This document shows, piece by piece, positions 54,991 through 64,000 of a DNA stretch of 64,000 bases. The DNA is from Macrostomum hystrix (Eukaryota; Platyhelminthes; Macrostomidae), in contig CATNEN010000034.1 in NCBI GenBank assembly GCA_950097015.1, positions 6,714,501 through 6,778,500 on the forward strand, written 5' to 3'. Positions within the stretch are counted from its first letter, which is position 1. Every line of letters starts with the position of its first letter. The translations under genes and the position numbers were made by a program. Under the pieces are notes generated by a model. That model saw only the letters and a list, made by a program, of their open reading frames with translations. It searched no databases and was not told the origin of the DNA.

Positions 54991-55343
54991 ATAATAATAA
55001 TAATAATAATAATTGATTACACCTGCCATGATTGGGCCAGATGTGCAGCCAACAACACAGCCATATGCTATTACAAAGCACATCTAAAAGCAGCTATTTT
55101 GTATACAGCTGTTCAGTCCATGGATTGGGGATGCCACACCCATCCTCAATTACCCCAACTGATACTGGTACCCATTTAACAGCTGGGTAGACTGAAACAC
55201 AGCAGAGTTAAATGTCTTGCTAAAGGACACAAATTGTTAAAGTGGAGTCAGGAAATCAAAACCCCTGACCTTTAAGTCATTCATCTAATGCTCTAACCAC
55301 TAGGCTAGGCCTACAACCTCCTTTTAGGATTATAGGCCTAGTC
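54991..55343 (-). mobile_element. Full-length SINE with tRNA head, Nin-DC-type block and (ATT)n tail
   Basis: On the minus strand: tRNA-like head (TAGCCTAGTGGTTAGAGCAT), a decayed B-box, AAGACATTTAACTC, CCAGCTGTTAAATGGGTACC, CAGTCCATGGACTG spelled as AATCCATGGACTGAACAGC, and a tail of at least eight ATT. ACAGTTTA occurs on both sides (54983-54990 and 55344-55351), a likely target duplication. Confidence 0.8.
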
Positions 55344-55352
55344 ACAGTTTAA

Positions 55353-55780
55353 GGCAATGTTGAGGTTTCCTTTGCGATATTATTTTTCAAATGGATTTGA
55401 ATTTCGCGTTCATGGAGATGATTAATATGATATAATATCAACGATAAACAATGATAAACAACGATAACAATAAACAGTTCAGGGCAGTTTTAGTTCACAG
55501 AGACAGAGACAGACACAGAGAAGTCACAGGGGGTAGTAGTGTGACACCCAGTACAATACAGCTCCGAAAGCATTCGCCAGGGTACAGGCGGCGCCAGAGA
55601 AATTCCTCCAGGTGGCTTTTGAAGAGTCTGGCTGAGGTTCCATGCATGGACCTGAACTTCGCCTTTGCATGGGCTCAGGTCCCCTCAATGCCATCAGGCT
55701 GTCATATTAAACATCTCTGTGGACGCACGAATTCAAATCCATTTGAAAAATAATATCGCAAAGGAAACCTCAACATTGCC
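55353..55780. mobile_element. 428-bp MITE with perfect 51-bp inverted ends and 8-bp target duplication
   Basis: 55353-55403 and 55730-55780 are perfect inverted repeats beginning GGCAATGTTGAGG. CAGTTTAA flanks both sides (55345-55352 and 55781-55788). An 8-bp duplication suits hAT or Merlin; the GG start is closer to Merlin. It encodes no transposase. Confidence 0.85.
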
Positions 55781-55788
55781 CAGTTTAA

Positions 55789-58444
55789 CAACATTATTTA
55801 CTGGATACAGCACAATCATTCAGCCCATTGCATTTCATTATTACTTTTTAATAGGCCTACTAAATTTAATATTCTTAACACTTTTAATTCAATTTAGGAC
55901 AGGTCCATATAAAATAATTTAATGTGAGAAAGTAAAAGATGCTAAAAATAAACAAAAAATATAACTTGTTTAATTGTTATTGCATTAGGGCCTACTCAGT
56001 TTTCAAATTGATATAGCTAATTATATATTAGAAGCCATTCAATTATATATTGAAACTATTTGGAGAAACTATTGCATATTTTATAGGGCCTATATTCATT
56101 TTAATTTAGATAAGTGTTGTTCCATGATAATAGGACAATCAATACTAGGTATACAATTATATAAATTTTAGGCTTCTTATTTGGAGCCTCTTAACAATTA
56201 CAGTGTATTGTGAAGCACAAATATAGTATCTGTGACTAGAAGTATAAAATATATTAACATCACTATCAATATCCAGCCATAATCAACTTGATTTACTTGT
56301 ACGAATACACGCCACGTGTACGCCAATATCAATATGGAAAGCAGGTTCTAAGTGTGGGTGCCAACAATCCTATCCGGATTTGTTGGACCCGTGCGTCGGC
56401 TTATGCCCTTGCACCATTATATTTATGATTCGATTTAGAAAATTTGTTATTATAAAATATAGGAAAGCAAACTGTCGAATGTGATTTTATACCGTAGTGT
56501 AGAGATACTGCCTGATAATAAACCCGGTACATACACAGCGCATAGACTGCCGAGTACACAACTCTACTCTTCAATGGCTCGAGTGAACTCTCTTAGCTAG
56601 TTATAAAAACTATGGAATGATCCGACTGCACAGCGACAAAATAAAATTGAAAGCGTGCGCTGTTAATCTTTTAGCACTCAACAAGCCGTCACGTCGTTCA
56701 GACTAACATCACACTTGAAGTAACAAGTGCTACGTACGATTTGCTGATTATTGAACAATGGCCACAGCGTTTTCGAGGATAAATTATTTTCCTGTTTGTT
56801 TTGTTGCTAAATATAAGCCAACACCTTAACATAATGTATTTTTGTTTCAGACCATTTCGTAGTATTATCGAAGTCTAATTGCTTTTTCACAACATAGCAC
56901 GTCGATTACATTGTGTTATTTTCCACCGAATCTTGTCCAGATTAGCTATAAGCATAGTTAAAATCATAGCCTATTAAATTCATATATACCAGGATAATAC
57001 TTCCTGTTTGTATAGTTTTAAGAACCAGATTTATTGTTATTTTAGGACCCACTGGTCCCGCATATTAAATTAAATCCGCTTACTTAGAGAATAGTTTCCT
57101 AAATTTTATCTGTACCCAGTTAAGAGGTGCAAAAAGCAACCAATACCTGATTTTTATTGACGGAAAACCAAGACATACTAACGAAGTATCAAATGATAAA
57201 TCCACAATGGGATTTGAAAACCTGTTGTATTCTACTCGTATTTTAAGTCCATGGCTTAACTGTATAACAAGTAGAAATTACTAAAAAGAATTTCGCACAA
57301 ACCAGCTGACAATTAAGCAAAGGCGGTAGCTTTAGATGAAGTTCTCTAATAACAGAAAACCGAGGCTTTCGACTCGTAGGGTACGGCATTTTATGAAAAA
57401 ACGGATTAAAAAAAAGTGGTGCCAACTTTTGTGCCATTTAAAAGCCACAATCGTCTAAGCGAAAACTTTGTAAAATAAGAGGCTTTCTAGGGCAATTTAA
57501 AAATAACTCTTATGCTAAACGGAGCTATAAAATAGTTTTTGCTTCTAAACACGGATTTAAGGCTGCACAGCAAGGCCTTTGCCTTTTAAGGCATCAAAAA
57601 ATTAACATATAAGATAGACAGCCAAGTCAATGAATGGTTCGTGCTTCAAAGCACTTTGCGCCACTAACTCGCTGTGTTCAGCTGTTTAGCCAAAGTGCAA
57701 GAAATGCACTACAGAGATTGATTAAAAGAAGACAACAAAATAGTCAGAAGAATGTTAAACCTTAAGCATTTTAACATAGAAACGTTGAAAACGCAACAAA
57801 TATTAGGCTTTTGTTTTGTTTCTCATGAATATTTTAGTCCATTATTATAGAACGATAGATAGTTACTTCCTACTAACAGTAGGGGAATATGAATACGGAA
57901 AAATCCTTCTTTGTGATAACCGACAGGAGAATTGCACAAAATTAAACAAATATGATTTAGACAAACCGTAAACAACTGTCACTTCATGTTTAGCAGTTGC
58001 GTTAAGATTTCGGTTTGAGGTTGACCATGTTATCCAATAACAGCTAAAAAGTTTACAGAAAAAAATAGAAAACCACACAAAATGAGGCAAGATACAAGGA
58101 ATGACCATGCATGAAGAAACTATATATACCGAGAAGTTGATGCCAAAAACAAAACTACCTGAATTTACGTATAACAACAATTCATTATCGATGAAATAAT
58201 AATTTAGCAGACAAAATTCATTCGAAAAGTGACAACACAAGAGCAAAGCAAAAATTAAAAAAGTACAAGATTTGATTTTCTAACTGTAAGAATAGATTGA
58301 CACTTATTTGCAAAATAATTGTTTCGTTAGTTGGAAAAAACTGAAAAGCAGGAGCTGAGAATTGATGCTGGTCTGGCAAACTGACAACTAAAAACTGTTT
58401 GACTGGATTGAACTGCTAACAGGTCTTCAATTGTCAAGGAAAAT
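55789..58444. other. AT-rich DNA upstream of the kinase coding exons
   Basis: No coding exon is supported. A 5' non-coding exon and promoter of CK1 gamma could lie here, but I cannot place them. Short minus-strand open frames at 57243 and 57863 have no coding character. Confidence 0.45.
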
Positions 58445-58800
58445 TACCAGCTGACTTGTTGATGAAGGATTTGGGAATTAACAGCTGACTTGTTGATGAA
58501 GGATTTGGGAATTAGCAGCTGACTTGTTGATGAAGGATTTGGGAATTAACAGCTGACTTATTGATGAAGGATTTGGGAATTAACAGCTGGCTTGTTGATA
58601 AAGGATTTGGGAATTAGCAGCTGACTTGTTTATGAAGGATTTGGGAATTAACAGCTGACTTGTTTATGAAGGATTTGGGAATTAACAGCTGACTTGTTGA
58701 TGAAGGATTTGGGAATTAACAGCTGGCTTGTTGATAAAGGATTTGGGAATTAACAGCTGACTTATCGATGAAGGGTTGATAAAGGATAACAGCTGACTTA
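58445..58800. repeat. 34-bp tandem array
   Basis: About ten copies of TTAACAGCTGACTTGTTGAT plus GAAGGATTTGGGAA. Confidence 0.96.
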
Positions 58801-58878
58801 ACAACCGAGGCACTCTCTTTGTCTCGATAGTTTTTTTCTGAAGCAGAACTCTTTGCAAGAATAATATTTTTGCACTGT

Positions 58879-58879
<1 letters not shown>

Positions 58880-58957
<78 letters not shown>
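58880..58957. repeat. AAGC tetranucleotide microsatellite
   Basis: About 19 uninterrupted copies of CAAG, likely highly polymorphic. A short (AAGC)n also occurs at 49922-49942. Confidence 0.98.
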
Positions 58958-59245
58958 TTTAACAGCAATGAGATGCCTACACAAAGAGAGAGTGTGGAGC
59001 AATAATGGTAAAAACGCTACAATGATAATGAGAGAGGCTAAACTTCTAAAAGAAGCACAGATGCAACTTTCACATTTTTACGCTTCTGCAACTTTATAAA
59101 AACTATTTTAGAAAGCGAATACAAACGTTAAAAATAGTTTGTTTTCTACACAAAAAAGTGTAATTAAGTAAAACGGAAATGAAGCTCAAAAAGCAAATCT
59201 ACTACTAATTCTACACTAGTAGAACCTAGTTCTACTTGCTTCAGT

Positions 59246-59285
59246 TCACTGTTAAATGGGTACCAGCATTACCCCAGTGAATACT
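59246..59285 (+). mobile_element. Possible SINE remnant (Nin-DC-type block)
   Basis: GTTAAATGGGTACCAG and a nearby GTGAAT match the central block of the 55-kb SINE. Only about 30 bases, so the call is weak. Confidence 0.35.
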
Positions 59286-59369
59286 AAATCAATACAAATA
59301 CGTATTTATAATGCTCATGGTTTCCAGTAAGTTGAAATTGGGTGATGCAAATTTTCGAGGTCGCAAGCT

Positions 59370-60530
59370 AGGGCTGATACTCGTACTTTGGGGCAGGCTG
59401 ATACTCGTACTTTGGGGCAGGCTGATACTTGTACTTTGGGGCAGGCTGATACTCGTACTTTGGGGCAGGCTGATACTCGTACTTTGGGGCAGGCTGATAC
59501 TCGTACTTTGGGGCAGGCTGATACTCGTACTTTGGGGCAGGCTGATACTTGTACTTTGGGGCAGGCTGATACTCGTACTTTGGGGCAGGCTGATACTCGT
59601 ACTTTGGGGCAGGCTGATACTCGTACTTTGGGGCAGGCTGATACTTGTACTTTAGGGCAGGCTGATACTCGTACTTTGGGGCAGGCTGATACTCGTACTT
59701 TGGGGCAGGCTGATACTTGTACTTTGGGGCAGGCTGATACTCGTACTTTGGGGCAGGCTGATACTCGTACTTTGGGGCAGGCTGATACTCGTACTTTGGG
59801 GCAGGCTGATACTCGTACTTTGGGGCAGGCTGATACTCGTACTTTGGGGCAGGCTGATACTCGTACTTTGGGGCAGGCTGATACTCGTACTTTGGGGCAG
59901 GCTGATACTCGTACTTTGGGGCAGGCTGATACTTGTACTTTGGGGCAGGCTGATACTCGTACTTTGGGGCAGGCTGATACTCGTACTTTGGGGCAGGCTG
60001 ATACTCGTACTTTGGGGCAGGCTGATACTTGTACTTTGGGGCAGGCTGATACTCGTACTTTGGGGCAGGCTGATACTCGTACTTTGGGGCAGGCTGATAC
60101 TTGTACTTTGGGGCAGGCTGATACTCGTACTTTGGGGCAGGCTGATACTCGTACTTTGGGGCAGGCTGATACTCGTACTTTGGGGCAGGCTGATACTCGT
60201 ACTTTGGGGCAGGCTGATACTCGTACTTTGGGGCAGGCTGATACTCGTACTTTGGGGCAGGCTGATACTTGTACTTTGGGGCAGGCTGATACTCGTACTT
60301 TGGGGCAGGCTGATACTCGTACTTTGGGGCAGGCTGATACTCGTACTTTGGGGCAGGCTGATACTTGTACTTTGGGGCAGGCTGATACTCGTACTTTGGG
60401 GCAGGCTGATACTCGTACTTTGGGGCAGGCTGATACTCGTACTTTGGGGCAGGCTGATACTCGTACTTTGGGGCAGGCTGATACTCGTACTTTGGGGCAG
60501 GCTGATACTCGTACTTTGGGGCAGGCTACT
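59370..60530. repeat. 24-bp tandem array, about 48 copies
   Basis: The unit is GGGGCAGGCTGATACTCGTA plus CTTT. Nearly all variation is one C/T site (CTCGTA or CTTGTA). The 8-codon unit leaves a 390-codon frame open (GQADTRTL repeats), but the variation changes the amino acid, so coding is unlikely. Confidence 0.98.
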
Positions 60531-60647
60531 GTTAAAATGTTATTTTTTTCGGACGAAAAACTGGTTTCCTAAAAGCTGAGATTGTCGTCAAAACGGCATT
60601 CCAAAGCTAAACTGACGAACTAAAATAAAAAATTACACTCAAAATCA

Positions 60648-61156
60648 TTAAGCGTCAACTTCTCCGTTCACACTCAACAGAGGAGAAGAGATTTGCACAG
60701 CAGCAGAGGCGCCGCTAACATTGTCTCCGGTCGGTCCGACCCCAGGCTGAGTCGGTGTCGCCGCTCTCGCAGGCGGCGGAGCAGCTGTGCCGCTGTCCAG
60801 GCTGGCCGTTGACAACAGGCGCGTGGCGGCAGCTCCACCGCTCAACGAATGATGCGAATGCGGACGCCGGACTCCGCCGCCGACGCCAAGCGGGACGCGT
60901 TGCTTTGGAAAATGAGCGGCGAACAGCGCAGAGAGACGCTCGTCTAGTTCTCCTGGCCCGAGGCTGGCTACGGCGCAGGTCGCACGCAAGGCGTCGGAGA
61001 TGCGCAGCAAAGCGGCGTACTGAGACTGCGACAGCTTCAGGTACTGCAGATTCTGCTTGGCCCGACAGGTGTAATCCGGCACGAACTGTTCTAGGCGGCG
61101 TAGCTCAGCTTGGTCTATGATCCGGTCAGGATAGCGTTTGTGCAGCTCCAGCACAG
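60648..61156 (-). CDS. Last coding exon of an unidentified gene
   Basis: The exon begins after the acceptor CCCTCTGTCAG (phase 1) and runs 169 codons to a stop. The first 85 residues look folded and helical: VLELHKRYPDRIIDQAELRR, FVPDYTCRAKQNLQYLKLSQ, then ALLRISDALRATCAV. The last 70 are Ser/Ala/Pro/Gly-rich and probably disordered. GC-rich codon use matches the other genes. The rest of the gene would lie to the right, mostly beyond the window. I do not recognise the family. Confidence 0.6.
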
Positions 61157-61321
61157 CTGACAGAGGGAGGGAGGGCAGCGAGTGATCATTGCAGCCCTAA
61201 TGATTGCTGGTTTCCCTTGCGAAGGATAGATACAAAATTGGTATCACATGACGCATATAATTTAATTCTTTTGTAAATAAATTCAATATAAAAAGTCACT
61301 TTTGATTAGTCCTTTTTTTTC

Positions 61322-62060
61322 TAATGGTGTCCTCATATATCATCTCATGGTGTCCTCATTTATCATCTTATGGTATCCTCAGTTATGATCTCATGGTATC
61401 CTCAGTTTTCATCTCATGGTGTCCTCATTTATCATCTCATGGTATCCTCAGTTATGATCTTATGGTGTCCTCAGTTTTCATCTCATGGTGTCCTCAGTTA
61501 TGATCTCACGGTGTCCTCAGTTATCATCTCATGGTGTCCTCATTTATCATCTTATGGTATCCTCAGTTATGATCTCATGGTATCCTCAGCTTTCATCTCA
61601 TGGTGTCCTCATATATCATCTCATGGTGTCCTCATTTATCATCTCATGGTATCTTCAGTTATGATCTTATGGTGTCCTCAGTTTTCATCTCATGGTGTCC
61701 TCAGTTATGATCTCATGGTGTCCTCATATATCATCTCATGGTGTCCTCAGTTATGATCTCATGGTATCCTCAGTTTTCATCTCATGGTGTCCTCAGTTAT
61801 GATCTCATGGTGTCCTCAGTTATGATCTCATGGTGTCCTTAGTTATCATCTCATGGTGTCCTCAGTAATCATCTCAAGGTGTCCTCATTTATCATCTTAT
61901 GGTATCCTCAGTTATGATCTCATGGTGTCCTCAGTTATCATCTCAAGGTGTCCTCATTTATCATCTCATGGTGTCCTCAGTTATCATCTCAAGGTGTCCT
62001 CATTTATCATCTCATGGTGTCCTCAGTTATCATCTAAAGGATGCCCTCAGTAATCATCTC
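61322..62060. repeat. 23-bp tandem array
   Basis: About 32 copies of ATCTCATGGTGTCCTCAGTT plus ATG or ATC, in what is probably the last intron of the unidentified minus-strand gene. Confidence 0.97.
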
Positions 62061-62554
62061 ATTGTTTTGATATATATATTCTCATTAATTCCTTATTTAT
62101 CATCTCATAAATTATTTATTTTGCCGAATAGGACTTTCTGAATTCTTATGTACCTGAATTAAATTTTAGATATCTTGGTACGTATCTTGATTCAGTTAGA
62201 TTTCCCATTTTCTATACGTTTCGTTGCTTGAGATTACATATCAATTCAATTTCTCAAGACCCGCAAGGACTATGCTAGTAATGAACATAATTCAGTACAG
62301 CTAACTCAATCTCGCCTAGCTCTGAAGAGGTTGTGCCCCGGGGGGGGCTTGGAACTACGCGGCAAAAGGACAGTTAAACTAAGAGATTATTCACTCAATC
62401 TTAGTACGCAACTAGCAATGAGAAATGATGCAAGCACTTTCCTTCCGACCCTATTTTTTGTGAAGCACTTTAATAAGCTGTTAAAATCAGAGAAACAAAT
62501 GAAGAATAAATGATTTACGAGTAAAAGACGGACTAACATACAAACACACCCTGA
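62061..62554. other. Spacer, nothing recognised
   Basis: AT-rich; a run of seven or more G at 62339-62347. Confidence 0.5.
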
Positions 62555-63425
62555 ACAAATAGACACCCAGAACGGACAGACACACAGACGGACAGACACC
62601 CAGAACAGACAGACACTCAGACAGACAGACACCCAGAACGGACAGACACTCAGACAGACAGACACCCAGAACGGACAGACACACACACAGACATGCAGAC
62701 AGACACCCAGAACAGACAGACACCCAGAACAGACAGACACCCAGAACGGACAGACACACAGACGGACAGACAGACAGACACTCAGTACAGACAGACAGAC
62801 AGACATACACCCAGAACGGACAGACACACAGACGGACAGACACCCAGAACAGACAGACACACAGACAGACAGACACACAGACAGACAGGCAGACAGACAC
62901 CCAGAACAGACAGACAGGCAGACAGACACCCAGAACAGACAGACACCCAGAAAGGACAGACACACAGACAGACAGGCAGACAGACAGACAGGCAGACAGA
63001 CACCCAGAACAGACAGAAACCCAGAACGGACAGACACACAGACAGACACTCAGAACGGACAGACACACAGACAGACACTCAGAACGGACAGACACCCAGA
63101 ACAGACAGACACACAGACAGACAGACACTCAGAACGGACAGACACACAGACAGACAGGCAGACAGACACCCAGAACAGACAGACACTCAGAACGGACAGA
63201 CACACAGACAGACAGACACCCAGAACAAACAGACACACAGACAGACACCCAGAACAGACAGACACTCAGAACGGAGAGACACACAGACAGACAGGCAGAC
63301 AGACACCCAGAACAGACAGACACTCAGAACGGACAGACACACAGACAGACAGACACCCAGAACAAACAGACACACAGACAGACACCCAGAACAGACAGAC
63401 ACTCAGAACGGAGAGACACCCAGTA
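62555..63425. repeat. Short-unit (ACAG/CAGACACC) tandem array
   Basis: Interleaved units ACAGACAGACACCCAGAAC, GGACAGACACACAGACAGAC and ACACTCAGAACGG. The block at 63130-63265 recurs at 63270-63400, a higher-order duplication of 137-140 bp. Confidence 0.97.
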
Positions 63426-64000
63426 CAAAAGGACAGAGAGAAAAACGGAGACACTCACAGGACAGAGGTTTAAAAGTCCGAAAGTGACTGAAAAGTACAT
63501 TAGCTAGCCATTTTTTCCTAGAATTAATTAGCGCTGCGAACTGCGGACTAAGTACTCGTAAGTACCAAAGTACCAAAGTATTCTACTGACGGAATTGTGC
63601 ATTATTTAATTAATGTCAGCATTCTCGATGAGAATACTGCAGACAGGCCTAAAAACAGAGAAATGAGACGACGGAAAGGAAAAGTGAACTCGTGTTAGCT
63701 CATCCCCATTTCGATGCGGCAGTCACCGGCGCGGGTTGAAAAGGATAAATAGAATGTCCCGCACTGGCCCGAATGCTCAAGACGGAATAAAAAGGGGCCT
63801 AGTGCCGACCACGCCCAAAATGAGAGCTCGAGGAAGATTAAGGGACGGCAGATCAGGGGAATATGATCTCGCTTATCTCTACTAAACCTAGATTTAATGC
63901 AGGCAGATAGACTCAGCTTTCTAGGTTATTTTATAAGAGGCTCGATGTGTGGCATTTTAAATATATTAATTTCTATGTATAAAGTTCAAGAAAATACGAC
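63426..64000. other. Window end, nothing recognised
   Basis: 63700-63830 is GC-richer, but no exon with splice sites can be supported. Confidence 0.45.

Noticed and set aside
55451-55753. 100-codon open frame inside the MITE
   Set aside because: It overlaps the inverted end and has no transposase motif.
59388-60572. 394-codon GQADTRTL repeat protein
   Set aside because: The 24-bp unit keeps one frame open and its main variable site changes Arg to Cys, the opposite of protein-level constraint.

Overview
The window is nuclear DNA of an animal. Three split genes with canonical GT/AG introns can be followed through most or all of their exons, and the last coding exon of a fourth is visible. Exons are GC-rich with many Ala, Gln and Ser runs; introns and intergenic DNA are AT-rich. 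Several tRNA-derived SINEs are present, at least two of which seem to carry the conserved central block (Nin-DC / MetaSINE type) common in molluscs and other marine invertebrates. With the small metazoan gene families seen, this points to an invertebrate, most likely a lophotrochozoan; the species cannot be read from the sequence.

Layout. 1-12000: no gene, seven different minisatellite arrays, three of them pure purine/pyrimidine. 12100-18960: a plus-strand gene for an ARHGAP19-like Rho GTPase-activating protein (6 coding exons, about 616 aa). 19400-19940: a 21-bp array. 20227-37203: a plus-strand gene for a single-pass membrane protein with a signal peptide and two SUEL (galactose/rhamnose-binding lectin) domains, EVA-1/EVA1C-like (7 coding exons, about 567 aa). 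Its 10-kb third intron (24136-34463) carries seven or more separate arrays. 37665-41070: a 3.4-kb 32-bp satellite between the convergent lectin gene and the next gene. 42766-51805: a minus-strand gene for casein kinase 1 gamma (7 to 8 coding exons), ending in the Cys-rich/basic membrane-anchor tail typical of the gamma class. 51806-58400: AT-rich DNA, probably the 5' intron or upstream region of the kinase gene, holding two DNA-transposon-like elements with terminal inverted repeats and two SINE copies. 58445-60530: more arrays. 60648-61156: the last coding exon of an unidentified minus-strand gene. 61322-63425: two more arrays.

The dominant feature is tandem repetition: over 30 unrelated minisatellites with units from 3 to 61 bp cover about 26 kb (roughly 40 percent), both between genes and inside introns. 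They generate most of the long open frames, which are not genes. The genes show no operon-like link; they are ordinary signalling and cell-surface genes (Rho regulation, lectin receptor, Wnt/membrane kinase).
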